Positions 1 to 10,100 of a stretch of 64,000 bases of DNA are shown here, one piece after another. Every line of letters begins with the position of its first letter. The stretch's first letter is position 1. The stretch is from positions 22,028,001-22,092,000 of the forward strand of contig CM075655.1 of assembly GCA_037953625.1 (NCBI GenBank), read 5' to 3'. The stretch is from Crotalaria pallida. Its lineage: Eukaryota; Streptophyta; Magnoliopsida; Fabales; Fabaceae. Under the pieces are notes generated by a model that was given only the letters and a program-made list of their open reading frames with translations, was not told the DNA's origin and ran no database searches. Both the position numbers and the translations under genes were made by a program.

Positions 1-79
1 TTATATACTTTTGCCATGTCTTTGGTTTCTTTTATTCTTACACTCTTCTTCTCTTTCTTTCATTCGCATTTTTTCATAT

Positions 80-470
80 CTTATGGAGAAGCGCACATCC
101 CGTGTGCGTCGTACACATCATTTCGGGGTTATGGTGTGTCCATTAATTGCGCACATCCCATGTGCGTCTTACACTTGCACATCTCGTGTGACTGACACGA
201 TCATGGCATACGGTCCGCTCGTGAATTATTGCACCCGTCCAACGCGCGTCTTATAGCACCCGGTCGCACGTCTTACTTGACTAGGTACACATCCCAACCA
301 ATCCCGTTCTTAGGGATCTTGTGTGAGTCTTTATTACGCACATCCCGTGTGCATCTTACAGTCACACATCGCGTGTGTCTTATGCAATCATTGCACACGG
401 TCCGCTTGCGACTTACCGCACGCATTTACATGTGCGACTTACTGCACCCGACCACGCGTCTAACTTGACC
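80..470. repeat. Degenerate tandem repeat of a GTGCGTC-type motif inside the gypsy LTR
   Basis: Short units resembling cgcacatcccgtgtgcgtc recur about ten times with drift (for example near 92, 150, 336 and 364), interleaved with gcacccg and gcacacggtcc pieces. The equivalent interval of the solo LTR (20633-21030) holds a different but similar-looking array (gacgcgtactgggtgcgtgc). I infer a rapidly changing internal LTR satellite and see no coding function. Confidence 0.6.
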
Positions 471-1433
471 AGTCTCACACAACCATTATTCTTAACTTCT
501 CTTTTCATCTCTCATTTGTTATTATTCATACCCTTATTTCATGACTAATTATCACCTATATATCATTCTCAATTTATCCTATTTCCTAGCATATTGCACC
601 ATCTCCTAAGTTCATGTTCTTATAGTCATACTTACAAGCCCAAATAATTCAAACATATATATAACAAATATCACAAGCTAACATAATATCACCATTATAA
701 AAATAATCTTATTTCCTTAATTCTCCTACTCTAATTATTAATTATGTCCACTACCCTAACGTGTAATGTCCTAAACTAACACCCATCCTTAGTACCCATT
801 ATGAGCACACTAGAATCTATTCCCTAGGTTAGGGTAACACCCACTCCTTACCTCAACGTAATGAGAGATAAGGAAGCCTATGAGTCCTAGCTTTGCTTTG
901 TGCCCTAGATCTTAAATCCTTAGCCCTTTGAATCTCTTGAGGTGCCTTAGCCAACCAACAATGAGGTGGAGAGGAACTTGATCAAGTGGAGATTGAGAAG
1001 GAGGAAGTGGGTTTGACTTCACTGGGTCTTGGGATGTAGGCATGTCTTTGTGTAATTCTCCATGGCTATGGAGCTTGAAAATCAATGGGAGATGATGATG
1101 ATATTGGCGAGAGGAAGGAGAACGTGCGGGAGGTGATTTTGAGCTTATTCTCTTGCTTAGGATGGGAGGTCGATGATGAGTATGATGTTCTTGATAATGG
1201 GTGTTCTTGATTTTGTTAGGGTTTGTGATGATGATGGTGATGGTGTTGATTTGCTCTTGAAACCTAGAGATATGAATGAAGAAGATGAAGAAGTATGTGT
1301 GTTGTTGTGTCTTAAGTTTTCTTTTCTTATTCATGAAGGAATGGAATGTGTGGCCTAAATTCAATTACTTCTTGAGGAAGCCACAAAATGAGTGGTTCCC
1401 AAGCTATTTTTTTTTTCATGTGTTACGACCAGG

Positions 1434-1612
1434 TAATCGATTACCTCATGAAGTATTCGATTACCCTCCTATTTTCACAACTAAGGAACTTCTCAAAACA
1501 GCCTGATAATCGATTATTTTTCCCAAAGTAATCGATCACTTTCCTGAATTCAAAATTAGGGCTCCTCACAGAATGCCGGTAATCGATTACCTTCCCGAAG
1601 GTAATCGATTAC
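1434..1612. repeat. Array of paired AATCGATT palindromes
   Basis: AATCGATT or one-base variants occur at 1435, 1455 (ATTCGATT), 1508, 1530 (AATCGATC), 1581 and 1603. They form three pairs with start-to-start distances of 20, 22 and 22 bp. The last pair sits in GGTAATCGATTACC, and its spacer (accttcccgaaggt) is itself nearly palindromic. The array lies in the upstream half of the gypsy LTR, in minus sense. Confidence 0.75.
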
Positions 1613-1822
1613 ATCATTGAATTTTCATATTTTGATGGCTTCTAACTCTAAGGTATTCCTCTTAACTCATATGCATGTTTTGACTATCCATTCTTCACCA
1701 AATCCTAGCTTACACTTAGCATTTTCTAAATACTAATGGAACTTGGAGTTCTTTTACTTAGGTTTTAGGTTATAACTTAGAATTATACTAATGGAACTTG
1801 GAATTAAAGACAGTATGTTACA

Positions 1823-1838
1823 ATCCTCTCCCACTTAC
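1823..1838 (-). other. Polypurine tract of the gypsy element
   Basis: On the minus strand a purine-rich run ending gtgggagaggat lies directly before the TGTAACA LTR start. This is the expected primer site for plus-strand DNA synthesis of an LTR retrotransposon and it fixes the LTR boundary at 1822. Confidence 0.6.
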
Positions 1839-1858
1839 CAGAATTTCGTCCACGAAAT

Positions 1859-3462
1859 TCAGTTGGCACTGAACAATTGTGGATGAGATACTTTCATCTT
1901 ACTCTCTAGCTCCCAAGTGGCTTCTTCCACATTGTTTCTGCTCCAAATCACCTTCACTAATACGATTTCCTTGCCTTTAAGCTGTTTGACCCGCCTATCT
2001 TCGATTTTGACTAGTAACACCTCAAAGGTCAAGTTCTCCCTCAAAGGAAAATCATCAACTGTGACTACATGTGAAGGGTCATGAATGTATTTCCTTAGTT
2101 GTGAAACATGGAAAACATCATGAAGCTTGGACAAGTGTGGGGGTAAGGCAATTTTGTACGCCAATGGCCCAACCTTTTCCAGGATCTGATATGGTCCAAC
2201 AAACCTAGAAGTCAACTTCTTAGACTTAATTGCTCGTCCAATACCAGTAGTAGGAGCTACCCCCAAAAATAAATGATCTCCAGCATCCAAATTCCAAGGG
2301 TTTCCTACGTTTATCAACATAACTCTTTTGACAATCTTGGGATGCTTTCATTCGATCCTTGATCATTCAGATCTTCTCTGTTGTTTCTTGCACAATATCA
2401 GGGTCAATTAGCAAGTTTTCTCCTATTTGAAACCATCACAATGGTGTTCTACACTTCCGCCCATAGAGTGCTTCAAAAGGAGTTATCCCAATACTGGAAT
2501 GAAAACTGTTGTTGTATGTAAACTCCACTAATGGCAAGAGTGTTTCCCAGCTACCGGATTGCTCAAGTACACATGCCCGCAACAAGTCTTCAAGGGACTG
2601 TATAGTGCACTCAGTTTGACCATCGGTCTACGGGTGATATGCAGTACTGCACTTCAGCTTAGTACCAAGTGTCTGCTGCAGACTTTTCCAAAATCTGGAT
2701 AGAAATCTAGGATCACAATCAGATACAATACTGGAAGGAACTCCATGTAATCTGACTATGTCCTTAATGTATAGCCGCTTCAATTTCTCCAAGCTATACT
2801 TCATGTTCATAGGAATGAAATGGGCACACTTGGTTAATCTGTCAACTACAACCCAAATGGCTTCACATCCTGTATTTGTTCTTGGCAAAACGAAAATGAA
2901 ATCCATTGTTACGTTGTCCCATTTCCACTCCGGAATCTCCAAGGATCTAAGCAAACCGTATGGTTTCTAGTGTTCGATCTTAGCCTTCTGGCAAACTAAG
3001 CATCGAGACACGTAGTCTGCCACATCCTTTTTCAATCATGGCCACCAAAACAATCTCTTCAAGTCCTGATACATCTTGGTGGTGCCCAGATGGAGACTTA
3101 GTCTAGTCTTGTGAGCTTCCTCTAGGGCCATTCTTCTAACCTCAAAGTCCATAGGAATGCACACTCGATCTCTGAATCGGATAATCCCATCAGAACCCTT
3201 CTTGAAATCAGGCTCCACACCCTCAGTTACCCGTTCCAGCTGTTTCTGCAGCTCTTCATCATCAGCTTGCCTCTCCTTAATCAGATCGACAAACTCATTG
3301 GTACCTTGCAACATTTCCAGGAATATGCTTTTCTCTTTCACTTTCATGCCTAGATTGAGATTGCTAAACTCCTGCATCATTAGCATCTATTTAACCATTA
3401 GATTGCTCATGTGCAAAGTCTTTCGACTTAGAGCATCGGCCATAACATTGGCTTTGCCAAGT
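1859..3462 (-). pseudogene. Ty3-gypsy pol remnant: RNase H end plus broken integrase
   Basis: Read on the minus strand, the order is: the RNase H C-terminus (KANVMADALSRK, near 3462-3425), a histidine/cysteine zinc-binding integrase N-domain (HLGTTKMYQDLKRLFWWP near 3090-3040), the integrase core (MDFIFVLPRT, VVDRLTKCAHFIP, VSDCDPRFLSRFW at 2954-2628) and a C-terminal domain (SRFVGPYQILEKVGPLAYKI, LHDVFHVSQLRKY at 2320-1859). Stops and frameshifts separate the blocks, so no polyprotein can be made. Reverse transcriptase, protease and gag are missing: the element ends abruptly at about 3462, where copia-type sequence begins. The domain order (RNase H then integrase) identifies Ty3-gypsy rather than copia. 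Confidence 0.85.
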
Positions 3463-4850
3463 TCAAGTTCAAGTTCCAAAGTATGATTGGGATTAGGATT
3501 AACTCCAGCGGTATGTTGTTCAAGATCAATAGGATCAGGAATGAATGATTCATGATATTGATTGTGTATGTGTGAAGGATGTATCTCATTTGGAAGTACA
3601 GAACCAAAAAATCATTTGACGAAGTATCAATGTTAGAAATCAATTTGTCCTTGTAAATAGTACTACCAAATGGGAAAACATGTTCATAAAAAATCACATT
3701 TCTTGATAGAAAAGTTTCCTTTGTCTTGAGATCAAAAAGAATGTAACCTTTTGTACCATGTTTAAAACCAAGAAAATCACATTTTCTGGATCTAGAATCC
3801 AGTTTCTTTCTATGGTTAACTATGGTTGAAGCATATGCCAAACAACCAAAGAATCTCAAATCAATAAGATCAGGAAATTTGTTATGTAAAAATTAAAAAG
3901 GTGGATGATTATATAGATATGAAGTAGGTTGTCTATTAATGAGAAAGATTGCATGAGCCACAGCAAAGTTCTGAAAACGTTTAGGCAGATTAGATTGTAA
4001 AATTAAAGCTCTTGCAACATTAAGTATGTGATGATGCTTCCTCCCCACAATTCCATTTTGTTGAGTAGGCTCAACATATACCTTTTGATGCATAATTCCT
4101 TTAGATGAGTAGAAATCAGTGAGGTTAAACTCCAATCCATTATATGATCTAAAAAATTTCAGTTTTGTATCAAATTGAGTTTCAATCATGTTGATAAAAG
4201 ACGTAATGTGAGTTCCAGTTTCAGATTTAAGCTTCATAAAGTATAGCCATGTATGTCTAGATTTATCATCAAGTGAGAAAATATCTGTGCTCCAAAGTTG
4301 AAGGAAAAGGGATAGGCCACCATATATCAACATGAATCAAATCAAAAACAGATTTAGTAGTAGAAGTACTATTATTGAAAGGAAGTTTTCTTTTCTTGGA
4401 AAATGGCATACATCACAAGGATCATTGAACTTTTTACACTGAATAAAAGGGAATATGGACTTCATTGCTACAAGTTTTTCATGTGAAGGGTGACCTAGTC
4501 TTATAAGCCACACATTACAGTCATATGTGGTCAGGTTATGTCCTAAACGAAAATGAGGAATATGCAAAATTGGGGATATCATTGTGTAAAGGCCTCTCTG
4601 TTCATCAACTGCACCAATCATCTTCAAGGTATGTAGGTCATGAATCACATATTTTGACTTAGAAAAAGTTATTTTGCATGACAGTGTAGTGGTAAGCTTT
4701 GAAACAGAAATCAAATTAAAAGTAAAATTTGGTATATAAAGTACATCAATTAAGAAGAGGTTTGGTGTGAACATGGCAGTGCCTACTACTATGGTCTGTG
4801 GCATCAACTTGAGTACCACCAGGTAGCTTAACTAGGATTGGTTTAATTTT
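3463..4850 (-). pseudogene. Copia pol remnant: pre-integrase, integrase and linker
   Basis: 4819-4337 encodes a copia protease/pre-integrase stretch (LFLIDVLYIPNFTFNLISVSKL, then WLIRLGHPSHEKL and CDVCHFPR). 4333-3893 is the integrase core with degraded catalytic positions (SLDDKSRHTWLYFMKLKSE, RSYNGLEF, PTQQNGIVGRKHHHIL). 3859-3463 is the post-integrase linker (MRFFGCLAYAS, RKCDFLGFKHGTKGYILFDL). The pieces lie in different frames separated by stops. The expected RSDNG has become RSYNG. The sequence stops before any RT motif. Confidence 0.8.
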
Positions 4851-5189
4851 CCTAAAACTTTGGAATTCTGATAGAGATTGACACACATGATCAATGGCAC
4901 ATGTAATATCCTTTTTGTGAGACTATCGTGCAAAAGTTAACTGTAGGTCTATGACCTGAAATAGATTGGTTGTTCTTAGTGGTGATTTGATTAGCACTAT
5001 GATCCTGGGAGGCTTGTGTAGTTGATTGTTGTAATAATGCCAACAAAGCCTTATGTTGATTAGGAGTAAAAACCATTCCAAAATTCAAGCCAAAATCCTT
5101 CTATCTTTAAGGAGGAATATCATCATCATCATCATTCTCCTCAGAAACATCATCACTAGGGGTAGAGCATTGATTCACTAAGCCATTTT

Positions 5190-6051
5190 TTCTAGTCTAG
5201 TGTGGAAGAAAACCATGCTTCCTATAACAGGTTTCAACAGTATGTCTACTCCTATTACAATAAGAGCATACTTTGTTGTCTTTTGTATACTGTTGATTCC
5301 TTCCACTCGAGTTCCTATTTGAGTCATTATAAGGTTTTCCTCTACCTCTAGTTCCATTTTTGTAATTATAATTGTTGTTTGATCTAGTATCAATCATATT
5401 GACAATAACATTAGAATCATCAGCGGACGTCAAACTCATTTGCCTCTCTTGCTGAATGAGCAAAAAGAATACTCTATTTATTGTAGGTAAAGGATCCATC
5501 AACATAATTTGTGACCTCATAGCAACATAGTTTCTATTTAGGCCTAGAAACCTAATCACATAATCATTCTGCCAATACAATCTGATAAAATTCTCAAGTT
5601 CTTGCCATAAACCCTTCAAATGTGTGAAATAAGCACTAATAGACAAATCACCTTGCTTAAACAGATAGAGTTCTTCTTGTAACTCAGAGATGCAAAACAC
5701 ATCACCTTGGTAATATCATTCCCTAAGATCCTTCCAAATTTCTGAAGTTGTTTCCATCCATAGCACACTTTGTGAAACTGTTGTATCCAGAGATTGATTT
5801 AACCATGAAACCACCAATGTGTTGCAGCGATTCCAAACATTGAACAAAGTTTGATCCATTGCCGGCATAGGCAAAGAATCATCAATGAATTTATTCTTTT
5901 ATTTCACCGCCATACTCATAGCCCGAGACTACGAATGATAATTGCTCCCATTCAGAGTTGTAGAAACCAAATTCGCTCCTGGATTCTCATTCGGATACAT
6001 ATAATAAACACTAGAAGGATCCATAAATGTATTCAATGCTTGATTAGCCAT
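5190..6051 (-). pseudogene. Copia gag remnant with zinc knuckle
   Basis: The reading starts at ATG 6051 (MANQALNTFMD...) and gives a typical copia gag N-terminus with NGSNYHSWSRAMSM. After disruptions near 5900 and 5710 it continues through YFTHLKGLWQELENF to a CCHC-type knuckle (CSYCNRSRHTVETC, near 5275-5230). In intact relatives this protein forms the particle and binds the RNA genome. Here stops break it. Confidence 0.75.
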
Positions 6052-6183
6052 ATCTCATAATTGAGAACAAACGAAGAATCAGAAAACTTAGAACAATCGA
6101 TCGCGAGAATGAAGAAATCAATCGCGAGATGAAGAAAATCAGAGTAAAATTAGAAAAAGCGTAGAAGAACTCCTATAATAGGA

Positions 6184-6195
6184 GCTCTGATACCA
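6184..6195 (-). other. Primer-binding site (initiator tRNA-Met type)
   Basis: On the minus strand TGGTATCAGAGC directly follows the LTR terminal CA. This is the standard plant copia primer site complementary to the 3' end of initiator methionine tRNA. Confidence 0.85.
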
Positions 6196-6486
6196 TGTTA
6201 AATTTGCTCGAATCCATTGAAGAATAAAGCTTCTAGAAAATTCAACAAATGAAAAGAGAGAATTTCCTAAGATGAAGAAGAGATGAAACAAAATGATAAA
6301 GGAAATAGATTTTTCTTATTGTACACAAAAGAAAAAGGAGTTTATATACACAATTGATTCCTAAATCAGCTAGCAACCAAAAATGACGCTAAAACTAGTT
6401 GATCTAACAAATTCTCTAACTGCCTAACTAACTCAATTTGTACAAAATAATTCAACTAATAGACGTAATCCCTCAAGTTTACAACA
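6196..6486 (-). mobile_element. 5' LTR of the decayed copia element
   Basis: About 291 bp beginning TGTTA at 6196 and ending ACAACA at 6486 in plus orientation, directly abutting the primer-binding site. The outer end (6486) is inferred from TG...CA and sequence character only, because no second LTR remains for comparison. Confidence 0.6.
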
Positions 6487-7154
6487 ATCAGGGAGAGGGG
6501 ACATGTAGAAGTTCACCATGTCCTCTGCAATCTGCCAACGTTGCAGCCGCACTGGTTGCCATTCCCCTTCCTCCGCCGTTTGCTCATCATCGTCATTCGA
6601 TCTCTATCTCTTTGTCTCTGTCATAGTTATGTCGAAACTGAGAGTATATAAATTGGAATTACCGGTGATGAAGGTTAAAACGTGCTTTTGATCGCAACCA
6701 ACACAAGGAGGAAATGATCGAATTCCATGTGCCTCTTCTCTGTTTAGGTCAGTGGTCAGTGCACCAGTTGTCCTAAGAACTTCCTTCTCCTTGGATTCCA
6801 CAACAAGGCGGTGGTGACTCCTCCTTCCTTCCCTTCTTCATTTTTAGCTCTATTCAGTATCTTCCTTCCTTCTCGTTTCAGTCAGTCCTTGTCTTTATGT
6901 GTGGGTACGGTATTTTAGACTTTTGTTTAAAAAAAATGGTGGAGTTCAAATCAAAAGTAATGGCAAATTAATATTCATAATCATACACCTTCACATGAAT
7001 ATATGTCTAATTTACATCAAAATTCTTAATCAAATTCGATATTATTTTACAAAATTTATGCTAACCTATACAGACATTCAAGAATAAAGAATTATGGACA
7101 TATTTAAGTAAAATTCAACTTCTACTTCAACTAAATGATTGTGTCACTTAGAAC
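6487..7154. other. Intergenic or 3' flank of the OPT gene, no gene recognised
   Basis: 668 bp between the copia LTR and the OPT stop codon. It includes a C-rich stretch (6500-6600) and AT-rich DNA next to the OPT end that probably holds its 3' UTR. The minus-strand ORF at 6801-6604 shows no family I recognise. Confidence 0.5.
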
Positions 7155-10100
7155 TCAATAAAGAGGACACCCTTTAACTTTGACACCTTGAGCAGTTGGA
7201 CATGAAGCTAATGGGCATCCATCTGCGTCACTGCCCCACCAATTTAAGTTGATATGCTCCATTCCCAAACACAAATAGAGCAAAACACCCATGAAGGCTA
7301 ATCCAGCATCGAGTGCCCCAGACAAAACATAATTATGTCGGATCCACCAGCCACGATAGTAACGGTAGGCAATAAATCCAGAAGCAAAACCAACAAGAAT
7401 CCAACTAAAGTAGTTAACTGATGTAGCTGGTGGCATGTCAGATAATGCTCCCAACACCACAGGCATAGTGATAAGACTGACCCATTGTTTTTCTGGGTAG
7501 GCTTTATGTGCTAGCCACACTAAGAAAGGAGCAATAGCCCCCGCCAAGAAAAACCAATTGATGGCTGAGTAGTGTCCAAGATCACCAAATATTCTACGTG
7601 GCCCTATTAAACCCCATATCACAGATGCATCATAGAATACATGATCACCAGGGCAAGTCCATGGGCTACCTGGTTGTAGTAATTCTCTATCGCATATATT
7701 TGGAATAGTGTTCATGAGCCACCAGGCTGTAAGCAAATGAACCAATGCTCCTATAATTGTTCCAAGTACCTAAAGGGAAAATACGAAAAAGCAAGAGAGT
7801 GATAATTACATATATAGAAGATCATTTATAGGAAGAAAACATAAAAATAATGTCACTTCTATTTATGATGAGGAAGATTTGGTGAGGAAAGGTTTAAACC
7901 TGTGCAAGGAACATTGCCCTTGGAGGAATCTTCATGTAATGGCCAAGTTTAAAGTCTTGCAAAAAGAAAATTGCTTGCTTCATACTCACATTCCCATACA
8001 CTTTAAATAACATGTTAGCAACAGGATATCCCGGGTAGATGTATCCAATTATGTACTCTGTTAAAACATTTAGAGAAGGTGCCTTCTCAACAAGGAAATA
8101 TTGTTATTATTAAGTCATGCATTTGATAATATGTGAATGATGAATCTGAAAGCAAAAGGTAACACTAAAACTTTTGAAGGATTTCTCATTCAATCATTTA
8201 AGCTTGGCTAATCTAAGGTACAATTTTAATTTAGTTGCATTTATACAACTAGTGCAGATTGATAGTTTATGCACCATCTGATTGATTCGACAATATATAT
8301 TCTCCTATAACTCTTTTAGGGTATTTTTTAAAAATTACTCCCTCCGGTCCTATATATAGGACATATTTAACCCTATTCTCCAGACCAAGAAAAGTAGATA
8401 GTTTTATGAATTCTATGAGAATATATTGTAACATTACAATTTTACCCTCTCAAATTTTCTTGAAAAATTCACACTCATTAATGAATAACAAAAAACATAT
8501 GAATAGTTAAAGCATTTAATAAGGGCAAAAAAAACAATAAATAATGCATAGAAAATACAAAATGACTTATATATAGAACCAAAAATTACTTCTAGAAGAT
8601 GCCCTATATATAAAACCGGAGGGAGTAACTTATATTTATTGTTAATTTCAAGTATTAGATGATTTAATGATTGTTTAATCAATCTCTTCACTTAAATCAA
8701 GTCCATTACACTATTAACCACAAAATTATAAATCAAGTATAAACAAGGGTAAAAATATGAGATAATAATAAATTTTGGTTGAATTTAATACAAATTGTTT
8801 ATTGCCAGAATTCAACGGTGCATAAACTGTCACCTTTATCGATGGCATGTATTATCACAACTGTTAGTTGTTTAGCATATTACTCTCTCCCTACTTTTAT
8901 GTCTGTCTCATGTTTATCATTGGTAAAGAGAGAAATTCTCTCTGTCACTCATTCCCTTTCTATATTTCTCATTTCTTTTGCTTATAAATACCGTAGAGGT
9001 ATTTGGAACACAATCACAGTAACAACAATAGCAACAACAACATTAGTAACAACAACATATTTTCTTTGTAATTATAGAGAATTTAGTAGATACACCGGTG
9101 AGTAAATACCGTGTCGTATTTTGGGTGTATTTGGGTTGTTGTCAAATGATAACATCGTTGTATATCGTCATTTTATATGTGGAGTAAGCTATAAACTGAA
9201 TCACACTTATTCATTATTCCAATTTATTTCCGCTCATTTTTATAACAAAATGGTATCAGAGCGCTTAGAGCGTTCTGGGAATTTGTGTGTTAAAAATGAC
9301 GACTACAAAATTCGATATTCAGCAGTTTGATGGGCACATCAATTTTGGAATGTGGAAGGTTCGCATGATGGCTGTTTTGACCCATCAAAATTTAAAGGTG
9401 GCTCTTTCTGGAAAAGAAAAGAAGCCTGACACAATGAGGGATTCTGAGTGCATGGGACGACATATATGCAAAAGCTATGTCAACTGTTCACATATCCATC
9501 ACAGACGATGTTTTGCAGGAGGTCTTATCGGAGAAGACGACAGAGGCTTTGTGGACCAAGTTGGAGTCCCTATACATGAAAAAGACGGTGGCTAATCATC
9601 TCGGTGTGTTACAACGTTTGTACACACTTCGAATGGATGAAGGGGCATCTGTTAGATCACACATTTCTAAGTTCACTTCTTTGACTATGGAATTGAAAAA
9701 TATAGACGAGTCATTTTCAAGCGAACAACATGTTGTTGCTTTGCTCCCTACCTCCCTCGTACAGGCATTTTTAGAGAAACTCTCATATATGGGCGTGAAA
9801 GCCTTAATATTGATGAGGTGAAATCATCACTTATGAGTCGTGAGAAGATGGAGCACGATAATAGCGAACGTGATGATCATGCAGTAGGCTTGTTCGCTAG
9901 GGGGAGATCGAGGGAGGTTGGCTCGAGTAGTTTTCATAGAGGCAAGTCCATATCTAAATCTAGACAACGCAAGGGGAGATGCAGATATTGCAAGAAAGAA
10001 GGACATTGGAAAGCAAAATGTCTGAAACTCAAAGAAAAGAATGAGGCTGATTCGAGTCACTCAGCTAGTGTGGCTGAAGATGCCGATAATGTCCTCTCAG

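Larger units (their letters stand above)
1..1822 (-). mobile_element. Ty3-gypsy 3' LTR, outer end beyond the window
   Basis: This is the downstream LTR of the minus-strand gypsy element whose integrase lies at 1859-3462. The LTR starts, in minus sense, with TGTAACA at 1822, directly after a polypurine tract (1823-1838, pyrimidine-rich on the plus strand). Its other end is outside the window, so it exceeds 1.8 kb. Read on the minus strand, the stretch at about 860-740 (gaggtaaggagtggg, then a gggtactaag run) closely matches the solo LTR at about 20150-20230, so the two belong to the same or sister families. It carries two repeat blocks listed separately. The ORFs at 912-1506 run through this LTR and I see no protein family in them. 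No target duplication can be checked. Confidence 0.7.
3463..6486 (-). mobile_element. Decayed Ty1-copia element, 5' LTR to post-integrase region
   Basis: The minus-strand order is: 5' LTR (6486-6196), tRNA-Met-type primer-binding site (6195-6184), gag (from ATG at 6051), protease/pre-integrase region, integrase and the linker after integrase. It is then truncated at about 3463, so reverse transcriptase, RNase H and the 3' LTR are absent. Many stops and shifts make it non-functional. The truncation point coincides with the broken edge of the gypsy element, which indicates an illegitimate junction. Confidence 0.8.

Noticed and set aside
80..468. Two overlapping plus-strand ORFs of about 80 aa at the window start
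   Set aside because: They are translations of a GC-rich tandem repeat in a gypsy LTR, with no family resemblance or start context.
912..1364. 150-aa minus-strand ORF
   Set aside because: Low-complexity His/Ser/Pro-rich translation of LTR sequence; not conserved in the related solo LTR.
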